Source of the DNA: Tetradesmus obliquus
Taxonomy: Eukaryota > Chlorophyta > Chlorophyceae > Sphaeropleales > Scenedesmaceae
Direction: 5' to 3'
Assembly: GCA_030272155.1 (NCBI GenBank)
Contig: CP126197.1
Coordinates: 5,882,001 to 5,946,000 of the forward strand
Length of the DNA stretch: 64,000 bases
Shown here piece by piece: positions 34,929 to 47,225 of the stretch (its first letter is position 1; each line of letters begins with the position of its first letter). The notes beneath the pieces are model-generated. The model did not search any database. It was not told where the DNA came from and worked only from the letters and a program-made list of their open reading frames with translations. The translations under genes were made by a program, and so were the position numbers.

Positions 34929-37869
34929 ATGGCCTCAAGCAGAGGGAAGGGGAGACTATACGCCAGCTGTGCACCCGCTATTCTTGGATGCTAGCGATGC
35001 TGCGCAAATGCTGGCTGTTCATAGAACTGATGTGCCATTGTTATGTACCAGCCATGATGCTGCGGCCTCGTCACTTTGTCCGGCACCTGCCTGCAATGCC
35101 GCCAGGTGGCTGATCGTGGGGCCTGCCCGCAGTGGCACCTCTTTTCATGTGGACCCCAACTGCTGATGTCTCTGCATCTCAACCGCTGACGTCTCTGAGT
35201 CTCATGTGTGTCCGTGCTTGCCCATATGTGCCTGTGCCAGGTGGCTGACCGCAGGCTGCTGCTGCTGCTGCTGTGTCTGCCGTTGTCCCTGCAATTCTGC
35301 CAGGTGGCTGATCGTGGGCCCTGCCCGCAGCGGCTCCTCCTTCCACGTGGACCCCAATGCCACCTGCGCCTGGAACGCATGCGTGAGCGGGCGCAAGAAG
35401 TGGATCATGTTCCCGCCAGGTGAGGGGGGCCCGTGTGCATAACAGCTCTGCAGCATCATTACGCAGCAGCTTGCACGGCTGGCCTTTGTTGTTGGATACG
35501 CCAGACATGTTGTGGTAAACGCCAACATTGGTATTTCGCAGCAGCTTGCACGACTGGCATCTTCTTTTGTATGCTCATGCCATGGTCGCCAGACGCTGCG
35601 TTCTTAAAAGCGGCGGAAGGTTTTGATTACTGGCTGCATCCTTGCGCATGCATTCGTCATTCAATCCTGCTGTCGCTGACTGTACCCTGCATGTGTCACG
35701 TGGAGGCTGCGCGCCCCCCAGCTGTACCCCAGCCCTGACAACGCTGATGCGGCCTGGGTGCCATGTTTCCGTCCCATGCCATATCATGTGCCTCATCTAT
35801 GCCATGGCTGGCATGTTTTGTGCAGGCACCCCGCCCCCCGGGGTGTACCCCAGCCCTGATGGCGCTGACGTGGTCTGTGCCTTATCCCATGTCATGTGCC
35901 TCCTGTATGTCTCGTCTGTGTCGTGGCTATGGTGTGCCATGTGCAGGCACCCCGCCCCCCGGGGTGTACCCCAGCCCTGATGGTGCTGACGTGGTCTGTG
36001 CCTTATCCCATGTCATGTGCCTCATGTCTTTCTCGTGTCTGTTCCTCATGTGCAGGCACGCCCCCTCCTGGCGTGTACCCCAGCCTTGATGGTGCTGACG
36101 TGGCCTGCATTGATGTCTGTGCTTTATGTTTTATGTCTGTCTCTTGTATCTCTTTTGCAGGCACCCCTCCGCCCGGGGTGTACCCCAGCCCTGATGGTGC
36201 TGACGTGGCTGCCCCCATCAGCCTGTTTGAGTGGCTGCTCAACTTCTACGAGGAGGCGCGGGAAAGCAAGGTGAGATGGCGGTCAGGGGCATCAGACCAG
36301 TTGATTAAATTAAAAATTATGGGATATGATCGGCTGTAAAAGTTCCTTCATTAGGTGAGAGACATGAAGGGGTGCAGAGAGCAAACAGTGGGGCCATGTG
36401 TGGGCTGCGCTGATAAGCGCGCTGCTGCGCGCATGCTGCTGCTGCCGTTTTGTATGTGCACATGCATGCTGCTTGTATGTGCACATGCATGCTGCTTGTA
36501 TGTGCACATGCATGCTGCTTGTATGTGCACATGCATGCTTGTTGTAGCATCATGCTTGTCTGTCAGTCACAAGCCCGCTACGCGGCTCAACCTCCTGCTG
36601 CACCTCCAACACTATTTCATTGTTGCATCATGCAGCACCCTCCCCTTGAGACCATCACTGGCCCTGGCGAGCTGCTGTATGTGCCGCGCGGCTGGTGGCA
36701 CATGGTGCTCAACCTGGACGAGGCAGTGGCAGTCACGCAGAACTACGTGAGCAGCGTGGGGCTGCCTGCGGTGCTGGCCTTCCTGAAGCAGGGCAGCGAG
36801 GGACTGGTGTCCGGCTGCTGCCTGCAGGACAGGTGGGGTCAAATATTTTTTTGCTGCTGTTGCATGCATACATGCATGGTGCTGGCCTTCCTGAAGCAAG
36901 GCTGCGAGGGCCTGGTGTCGGACTGCTGCTTGCAGGACAGGTGGGCTCCAATATTTTAATTTTTTTCGCTGCTGTTGCATGCATGTGTGCATGGTGCTGG
37001 CTTTTCTCAGTCACCGCAGTGAGAGCCTGGTGTCAGGCTGCTGCTTGCAGGACAGGTGGGCTTGGGGGTTTGCGCATGTGCTGCTGCTGCTGCTGCTTCT
37101 GCTGCTGTTGCTGTTGCTGGTGCACGCATGTGGATCTGGTATCAGGCTGCTGCCTGCAAGACAGAAGGGCCTGAATGTTTGGCATGTGCTGCTGCTGGCC
37201 AAACACGTGTTGTAGGTGTGTTGCAGTGGTAGGCGGTGCCAAACACAGACGTCCAGCAGCGGTTTATTACCAAACATTCTGCTGCAATGTACTGCTGCAC
37301 TGTGCTGCAGGTCCAGCCTTCACGACCGCTTTGTGGCAGCGCTGCAGCAGCGGCGGCCCGAGGTGCTGGCAGCGCTGGCAGCCAAGCAGGCAGCAGCAGC
37401 GCAGCAGCGTGAGGCGGAGCACCGCCTGTGCCAGCTGTTCAAGCAGCCAGGCCAGCAGCAGCAGCAGCAGCAGCAAGGCGCTGCGGCACTGCCTGACCAG
37501 CCCCCGGCAGCAGCAGCAGCAGCGGCAGCTGGAGGCAGCAATGGGTTCTGCTTTGGCTTCCAGGTTGCAGGCAGTGAGCCTGCAGTGGAGCAGCAGGCTG
37601 GCGCAGCTGCAGCAGGAGGAGGCTTTTCATTCGGGTTTGATATTGGTGATGAGGGCCAGGGCCAGCCAGGGAGCGCTGCAGCAGAGGCTGCCGGGAGTGA
37701 AGCAGAGCAGCAGCAGCAGCAGCAGCAGCAAGGAAAGGACAAGGGCAAGGGCAAGCGTAGCAGGCAGCATAAAGGGGGAGATGCAGACACTGAAGCTACC
37801 CGTGTAGCAGCAGCAGCTGGTGAGGTAGCAAAGAAGTCCAAGCATGCAGGCGGCAAGCAGCGGCGCTGA
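31917..37869 (+). CDS. F-box and JmjC-domain 2-oxoglutarate dioxygenase
   Basis: Ten exons join in phase: 31917-32151, 32473-32624, 32997-33190, 33467-33611, 34122-34220, 34636-34742, 35304-35419, 36161-36270, 36636-36832 and 37311-37869, giving 637 residues. The Lys/Gln-rich N-terminus is followed by an F-box-like segment at about residues 82-126 (LPDELLLDLLFNLPAADLAR). The cupin core is JMJD6-like: PLYLFDK, DYRVPAVFSEDLF, then FHVDP with iron ligands His325 and Asp327, GRKKW (Lys342 as candidate 2-oxoglutarate anchor) and GWWHMVLN with the third ligand His408. All three iron ligands are present, so activity is plausible (protein hydroxylation or demethylation). The F-box could link it to an SCF ubiquitin ligase. 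The domain order recalls the plant F-box/JmjC protein JMJ21. The C-terminus is a Gln/Ala/Gly-rich tail ending in a basic stretch. Confidence 0.9.
33806..33873 (+). repeat. Echo of a JmjC-gene donor junction
   Basis: The end of exon 33467-33611 (codons WSRQYLTAALAGRP) recurs about 230 bp into the next intron. In the echo, the GGCACTGGCGGG core is itself repeated three times, and the donor reads GTGAGG rather than GTGCGT. Confidence 0.85.
34308..34340 (+). repeat. Echo of the LYLFDK donor junction
   Basis: About 30 bp repeats the end of exon 34122-34220 (codons for YLFDK) together with GTGGGACGG, 115 bp into the intron. Confidence 0.8.
34515..34585 (+). repeat. Echo of an acceptor junction in the JmjC gene
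   Basis: GTGCCTGCAG followed by codons AFAAAFPQL mirrors the true start of exon 34636-34742 (AFAAASPQV), about 90 bp upstream. The echo retains a perfect acceptor and an open frame for about 40 nt. Confidence 0.8.
34797..34855 (+). repeat. Echo of the GRPDY donor junction
   Basis: This copy of the end of exon 34636-34742 (DLFEVLREEGRPDYR region plus GTG donor) lies 100 bp downstream. Its reading frame is broken by a small change, but the final 30 bp are nearly identical. Confidence 0.78.
35095..35252 (+). repeat. Decoy copies of the catalytic JmjC exon start
   Basis: At 35101-35163 an acceptor plus the codons RWLIVGPARSGTSFHVDPN duplicates the start of exon 35304-35419, including both the His and Asp of the iron-binding motif, and then reaches a stop. 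A second, shorter copy with acceptor lies at 35232-35252. Confidence 0.85.
35700..36160 (+). repeat. Four tandem echoes of the GTPPPGVYPSPDG exon start
   Basis: Copies at about 35700-35760, 35822-35875, 35943-35995 and 36052-36105 precede the true exon at 36161. Each carries a GTGCAG-type acceptor followed by the codons of GTPPPGVYPSPDGADV. Spacing shrinks from about 121 to 106 bp. The leftmost copy is the most diverged. Confidence 0.9.
36451..36542 (+). repeat. Four copies of a 23-bp alternating purine-pyrimidine repeat
   Basis: The unit TGTATGTGCACATGCATGC plus TGCT is repeated four times in intron 8 of the JmjC gene. Nineteen consecutive bases of each unit alternate perfectly between purine and pyrimidine, and GTGCAC and ATGCAT are self-complementary. 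Confidence 0.9.
36879..37175 (+). repeat. Three echoes of the CCLQDR donor junction
   Basis: Copies at about 36879-36945, 36990-37055 and 37125-37165 repeat the end of exon 36636-36832 (VLAFLKQGSEGLVSGCCLQDR plus donor). They become shorter and more diverged with distance. The unit spacing is about 105-125 bp, and each copy brings along the adjacent intron sequence with its TGTTGCATGCAT segment. Confidence 0.85.
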
Positions 37870-38057
37870 GCAGGAGCCAGTGTTGATCATGCGCTTGTTG
37901 CTGTCATTGCTGGAAGCAAGACAACCGCGTCTGACTGCTGACTTCAGCCGTTTCGTGCTGTGTTATGCCAGGTGTCAGGTCTTTGTCGGTTGCGTCATCC
38001 AAGTGGGCAATGGCAGTGTGCTACACATGGACGCACAACAGCATGCTACCTTTGGTT

Positions 38058-38062
38058 TGTAA
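38058..38062 (+). terminator. Candidate poly(A) signal of the JmjC gene
   Basis: TGTAA lies 189 nt past the stop codon at 37867-37869 and 160 nt before the next gene's ATG. Confidence 0.5.
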
Positions 38063-38221
38063 CCTTGAAGCTGATTGATTGCGCCCTTTTTCAACAGATG
38101 AACAGAGTCTGCTTGTCACCAACCTGTACCAGCTGTCTACTTCAGACGCACCATTATCGAAAACTGGTTGATTCAGCAGCATCGTATAAACTGATACATT
38201 TTGATTGTTTCTATTGGCGCC

Positions 38222-39310
38222 ATGACGCGGGAGACGGGCTGGCATATTGCAGCTGCTTCGTTCGCAGTGGGAGCAGCGGCAGGAGCAGCAGTCGGCGCGT
38301 ACTTCATGCGACGAAAGATGCTGGAAAGCCAATTGAAACATGAAAAACTCGATGTGCCAGCGCTTCGGCAGTCACTGCCAGACGGTGGCACCGGTGGCAG
38401 CTCAAGTCCAGCACAGAGTGTTGGCTACAGCCTGCCAGCGACGCCTCGGATATCGCTGAATGGCCGGTCACTAAGCAGAAGCGATAGTTTATCTAGTGTG
38501 TCCAGTGTAGCAGTGGGCGGCGATCCAACGTGAGCAGCAGCAGCAGCAGCAGCAGCAGCATGGGCATGTGTGCTGGCAGCAACAGTAGCAGCAACCAGCA
38601 GACCAGCAGCATCTCAACAGCGGCAGCCGCTCTTGGTTGGCAGCTGCCAAAGAAGCATGTTTTCGTGCAGTATGTCATTCGTGCTGTGGCATTGCTTCCA
38701 AGCTACAATGTGCTGTGCAAATGTGCATGTGCCACCTGCACCGTCTCCCCTAGCCAGCCTCATGCTGAGTGCAGATGCAAATCAGACATCCCATGTACTT
38801 CAAGCACAATCAGCAGCTTCAATGCAGTTGCTGCATACCTACACTGCGCATGCTACCCTGACCTGCTGCCCCATGATGCAGCCCTGCCCTGCCCTGCCCT
38901 ACACGCTACCCTACACGCTGCTCTTCCTTCTGTGCTCCTCCCGTCATGCAGGCTGCGCATGGTGTTTGTGGTGCGGCGTGACCTGGGCTGGCACAAGCAG
39001 AAGCTGGCGGTCATGACGGCGCATGCAGCGCTGGCGCTGTTCAAAAAGGTGTACAAGGCGCGGCACCCGGCGCTGATGCAGTGGGTGAGCGGCGGCGGCT
39101 GCTGCAGTCCGACTTGCATTGCTGTTATGCTGAGCTGGCGGCATGCCAAAGACTGCAGTCTCAGCTGCGGCTGGTGCATTTGGTGCACAGCGCAACAGCA
39201 GTTGCCCCCCGCTGCAGCCAGCATCCTTGCCTGGCCAGCCATGCCATGTACAGCGAAAGAGCCCACTAGATGTGCCTCATGGCTAGGCGGTGCAGCTTAG
39301 AAGCGGTTGC

Positions 39311-39358
<48 letters not shown>

Positions 39359-39532
39359 CAGCAGCAGCAGCGGCGGCCTCACCAGCATGATTGTTGACTG
39401 CTGTTTTTCAGCGGGATGGCGAGCACAGCAACAGCTGCAGCTGTCGTTGCTGGCGTCGCTAACGCAGTTGAAATGCTGCTGAAGCTTTACTGGACTGCGT
39501 GTGCATTTCAAGTGGTCGTTCCATGTGTTGCG

Positions 39533-39596
<64 letters not shown>

Positions 39597-40007
39597 AGGA
39601 GTTGGCCAAGGGCCCCAAGCTGGTGCTGCGTGCAGACAACGAGGAGGCGCTGATGGCAGTGGCCGACAAGGCGCGCGCAGCAGGCCTGCCCTGCCACAGC
39701 ATAGCGGAGCCCACAGGTGCGGCAGCAGCAGCACGCGCGAACAAGCAGTAGTGTGCTGCAACCTGGAATGGTTCGATGCAGCGGCGTGAAGATGCATTGG
39801 GAACTGTTGCTGCTGTGCGGCAAGGTAGGCAAGTGGTTGCATTTGCATCCACAGGCTGTTGTTTCTGACATCCTTCTGCTGCTGCTGCTGCTGCTGCCGT
39901 TCTTCCCAGGCAACCCCGAGTGCCCCCGCACGCGCAGCATACTGGCGATCGGGCCAGCGCCAGCAGAAGTGGTGGGCAGCATCACAGCAGGCCTGGTGCT
40001 GCTGTAG
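38222..40007 (+). CDS. PTH2: Peptidyl-tRNA hydrolase 2
   Basis: Four exons join in phase: 38222-38529, 38952-39084, 39599-39716 and 39910-40007, giving 218 residues. The N-terminus has a Gly/Ala-rich membrane segment (AAASFAVGAAAGAAVGAYF) followed by RRK, matching the membrane-anchored form of PTH2/Bit1 found on mitochondria. The catalytic domain begins RMVFVVRRDLGWHKQKLA, continues with AHAALALFKKV, ALMQWELAKGPKLVLRADNEEAL, and ends with AIGPAPAEVVGSITAGLVLL, in the order of the PTH2 family. The enzyme releases tRNA from prematurely dropped peptidyl-tRNAs. A Ser-rich linker of about 60 residues separates anchor and domain. The third exon follows a (CTG)20 tract that takes the place of the polypyrimidine tract. 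Confidence 0.92.
39315..39372 (+). repeat. (CAG)n-rich tract in PTH2 intron 2
   Basis: This is a run of CAG triplets with a few interruptions (AGGAGC, CGGC). It lies in the same intron as the (CTG)20 tract at 39534-39593, so the pre-mRNA could form a long CAG/CUG hairpin. Confidence 0.85.
39534..39593 (+). repeat. Pure (CTG)20 tract at a splice acceptor
   Basis: Twenty CTG units end directly at the CTCAG acceptor of PTH2 exon 3. Confidence 0.95.
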
Positions 40008-41526
40008 CAGCAGCAGCTTGGAGTACCAGCAGCAGCAGCAGCAGCAGCATATATCAGCAAGCTGGTTCTGCTGTAGCAGCCGTAGCAGCAGAACAGGGCG
40101 TGCCGCACCTGACTGTTACTGTTGTAGCAGCAGCAGGAGCGTGTGAATAGCATGAACATCATCGTATCCTGCAGTAATTGCTGTGCGTGACGCTGCAGTC
40201 ACCAGCGCCATCACATCCTTCGTGTGTTTGCAGTTGCGGCGGCATGCATTCAGCAGCATGTCACCGTTCTGTTCGTGTTGTTAGCGTCTAGTTTTTTCGG
40301 CAGTGAGCCACAGTGGGTGCTTGTGCTTCCGAACAGTGCTTTCAAACAACCCAGGGGCGTTCACGTGTTGTGCATGTCGCTCCTCGCTGTTAAAAAAAGG
40401 CAGCTGTCACGCGTAGCTGGTGGACTGCATGTGCCAGCAGAGTTTTGGGACTGGAAGGCAAGACCTGCCCACGCCGCATGAGAAGGGTCCAGCTGGGTCT
40501 TGAACTGCTGATTGTTAGCTGCAGCAGCTGTGTTTTTGTTGTTGTGTTTGCCGTGCCGTCGTAGGATGGCTTGTTTACTGCGGTCACGTGACAGCTGCCC
40601 GTGCAGCGTCACGTGTGACTGCCATGCTCATGTCGGGCCAACATTGCCAGCCCTGTTTTGCCGCATTAGCTGCCAATTGCATGGCGGTGGGTTTCAAGTG
40701 CCTGTTGAGACACTTCTTTTGGATGCATTAGCGCTTACCAGTTGCTTGCAGCAATGTCCGCCAGCTGCTGCAGTGCCAGCACAGATTTGTGGGACTTTAC
40801 CTGTATGCTGCAGCAGCCACGATTGATCCGCTATGGTAAATGCATACTTTTGTTTTGTGAGAACGGCGTCACTTTGCTTGTTTTCAGTTTTGTACTGCTG
40901 CATGTCATTTGCCACCTTGCAGGCGCTTTGGCAGTGTGCATGTTCCCGGCTTGTGTTATGGCATTGGTTCATGTGTTATGTGCACTGCACAAGCCAAACT
41001 CAACCTGCATCAGTGCGGTCGCCATACGAGCTCGCTTGCAAATAGATGTGCATCGTATGCACCCTTGTGTAGCACATACATGCAGCTGTGAGTGCAAGCT
41101 AGTGTCTGGTGTGCCATGTAAGTAGGCAGTGAACAACTGTCCAAGAAGCTGCCAAGTTGTGTCAGCTGTGTTGCTGCGTCATGTTGCGTGCGACAATGCA
41201 AGTGTGCCAGATACGTGTTAAACGCGACGGTCTGATATGCAGCAGTAAGTGAAGTGTGTATGGGCATGCATGTACCTGACTACAGCCATAGCCACTGCCT
41301 GCTACCCAGCCTGCCACGTAAGACGTGAGACGTAATCGCCCATCTGGAGATGGCTGCCTTTCTATGGAAGGCTCTGAAATCTAACATTAATCTGCCTAAT
41401 ACATCGTTAGACAACTACGACGGCAGTTCAGCGCTTGAGCAACTTTCAGTTGGCGCCGCGCCATTTGCGCGCAATAGTGATCTTTCGGCATGCAGCCTTC
41501 GCTCAGCACGTGGATTCTGTCAAAAG
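40008..41526. other. Intergenic region after PTH2
   Basis: No exon was found. The first part contains CAG tracts (40027-40050) and is probably 3' UTR. A TGTAA at 41117-41121 could be the PTH2 poly(A) signal, but would imply a 1.1-kb 3' UTR. Confidence 0.45.
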
Positions 41527-41534
41527 TATATAAA
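41527..41534 (+). promoter_or_regulatory. TATA box of the secreted-protein gene
   Basis: TATATAAA stands in a local AT-rich context 459 bp before the coding ATG. Between them, possible noncoding 5' exons are bounded by GTAAGT at 41600, a GTGAGC at about 41741 and a TTTGCAG acceptor at 41959, so the 5' UTR is probably spliced. Confidence 0.55.
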
Positions 41535-41985
41535 CATGTTTTAACTCCAATTTGATGCTTGGTGTTTGTTCACGCACCGTCGCCATGAACGTCATGTCTG
41601 TAAGTAACACTCGGCTGCCAAGCACCCGGCTTGCAAGACTATATGTGGTTCGACAGCTGCCTCAGAGCTCTTAAGTTTGGCACAGTGGAAGCTCAGAAGG
41701 ACATTGCAGAGGACATCAAGTTCTTTGGACATCAACAAGGTGAGCACGAGGACAGCGCGGTCAGCACGCAGGACCTCGTTACAGCTTGATTCTGCTCCGT
41801 CTATCCTTTCATGCTTTGCACGCTTCTAATTTTCTGCTTTGGAATGCGTGGCTTGTTGCACCCAGAAATATGGCGGACCCAATTGAGCTGCTGCAAGGTG
41901 GCGTGCATGCTGACGCGCTCACCCACATATGAACTGATCTTGACTGTTGTGCTTTGCAGGAGTGGCTGGGGCATATTGCTTCACC

Positions 41986-45093
<3,108 letters not shown>

Positions 45094-46780
45094 GCTGCCT
45101 GACTGTTTGCTGCTGGCCGCAAGGCCAGCGTGCTTGATTTGTTGGCAGTACTGACGTGACTGCCGCTGCACTGCTGATTGATTGGTGTAGAGCTTGCTCA
45201 GCAGAGATGCCGTGCTGACCGTGTGAGCAGAGCAAGCATGTATGTGGTGGTATGCTTTTGGTGTGGACCTTTGCTGCTCCTCGGTTGGCTGGCATTGATT
45301 GCTGCAGCTGGCTTTTTTGCCTGGCCCACTGACAGAGTGGGGTTCGAACTCCAATCCATGCAATGTATGCTTTGGAAGTGCTGCCAAGCACTGCAGCGTG
45401 CGCCGCCCCGCACACAAATGTTCCTGCAAGCGAGTTGTGTATGATGTACCTTTTTCCTTCTCACACGTGTGTCGTGGTGGCCAGTTGTTTCGTGCTTTGG
45501 CAAGCTGCCTGCTGCTTGTGCACAAGTCAGTTTTGAGTTGTGCATCTGGAAGGCGCGGCGGCAGCTGCACTTGGGGGGTCAGCTTATCAAGAACTGTCGC
45601 ATGCCACACACCAAGCTGCTGAAGTAGCAGCTCATGAATGGCTGTGCATGTTTGGCAGCAAGAAGTACTCAAGCCGGTGTCCACCTGACAGGTTTGACAG
45701 CTGCAGCTGGTGCTGGTGCAGCTTGTGGAATCACATGCAGCACTGTGTCTGCTGCTTTGTTGCATGAGGGCGTTGGCTGGTTTTCAGAGCCACGGCAATG
45801 TTCTGGTTGTAACAAAGAGAGCTGTTCTGACTTGCAAATGGTGCTGCCACTGGCGCTTCCATGAAAGGTGCTGCAGTAGTCAACAGTTTCATCAGCTCAT
45901 GAGCGCGAGGTTTAAGCAACCAGAGCAGCACACCATGATGCTCCACTGCCATCTGTGAGCACTGGTGTTGAAAAACACAGATTGCCTGAGCTAATCTGCA
46001 GCATCAACTGAAGGTGATGACTGATCCCTTCTCCCATCAGGCCTGCTCAGAATGCAGAGCACACCAGCATTGCCGCGACACGCTGCAGCATTGACCAGAC
46101 ATACAGGTCTAGATTAACACCAGCAGCACAAGCTCAACGACGCTACTGTACATCACAGACACCAGCACCAGCATCTTCTACTGCTAGCAGCCCGGATGGT
46201 GTCTGTGTCACCATCTGTGAATGGCACTCCTGCCAAACGTCCTTCAGGTCAGCCCACATGTGGTGCACCTTGCACAACATTCTGCATGCACAACAGCAAT
46301 TTCCTGGTGCCCACCTCAACTAGATGTGCCACACAAACAGAACCCCGCACGACATGTCGTGCTGTACAGCCCTCAACATGGCACCAACCATGTCGTGCTG
46401 TACAGCCCTCAACATGGCACCAACGCATCATATGCTGCCACAGCACTGCTACATACTCAGCGCAAGCACCTCAACCGCTCGCCCCAAACTGCTGCTGCTG
46501 CTGGTCAGAGCCAGCAAGCCAGCAGCGCACCTACACAGCCAAGTTCCATCACAGCCTCCTGTAGGGTGCCTGCTCACTGCTCGCTGAGCACTGGTTGAGT
46601 CTGCTACCATCGTGCTGCAGCCTAACAAAGAGCAACATGCAGCTGCTTGTGCACGCGGCATGCTGACAGCAAACGGCCAGCACCTGCACACACCTCAAAT
46701 CTTACAGACCCGCTTCTGCGGTCCATGCACAAGGTGATGCAAGGCAGCACAAGCTCAGGCATGCATGCCGCCCGACACTT
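45094..46780. other. Convergent intergenic region
   Basis: This lies between the ends of the plus-strand secreted-protein gene and the minus-strand LRR gene. No exon was seen. TGTAA at 45808-45812 is a candidate poly(A) signal for the left gene, and TTACA at 46704-46708 one for the right gene. Two 25-bp direct repeats lie at about 46363-46422. Confidence 0.5.
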
Positions 46781-46850
46781 TCAGCAGATGCCCACGCCCA
46801 CATGACTGTTTACTTTCAGCAGATGCCCACGCCCACATGACTGTTCACAG
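46779..46850 (-). repeat. Tandem duplication of the LRR coding end
   Basis: A roughly 36-bp unit (TTTCAGCAGATGCCCACGCC and onward) is present twice at the 3' end of the LRR frame and contributes its last 20 or so codons. Confidence 0.8.
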
Positions 46851-47193
46851 GCAGCCAAGGAACACTCCATCTTGCGCAAGCGGCAGTGCTGCCGCTGCTG
46901 CTTCAGCCGCTGCATCAGCTCCGCTGGCTGCTGCTCCCCTGGCTGCAGGCTCACGGGCAGCTGCAGCTGCAGCTTCTGCAAACGGGGTAGGCTGCACACG
47001 GCTGAGGACAGCGCCAGCACGCCAGCAGCGCCGTGGTAGGGTTCTGGCTGCGACTGCAGCCACTCCCAGAACATCCCGCGGCCCTCCTCACGAGACAAGT
47101 CTGACTCATCCGATGAGTCTGACTCATCAGATGAGTCACACTCATCTGACGTGTAAGATGAGTCACTTGACCCATCTGCGTCTTCTTCCTCAG

Positions 47194-47225
<32 letters not shown>

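Noticed and set aside
45330..45365. GGTTCGAACTCC-type T-loop sequence suggesting a tRNA
   Set aside because: The T stem does not pair properly, and no acceptor, D or anticodon arm can be drawn upstream.
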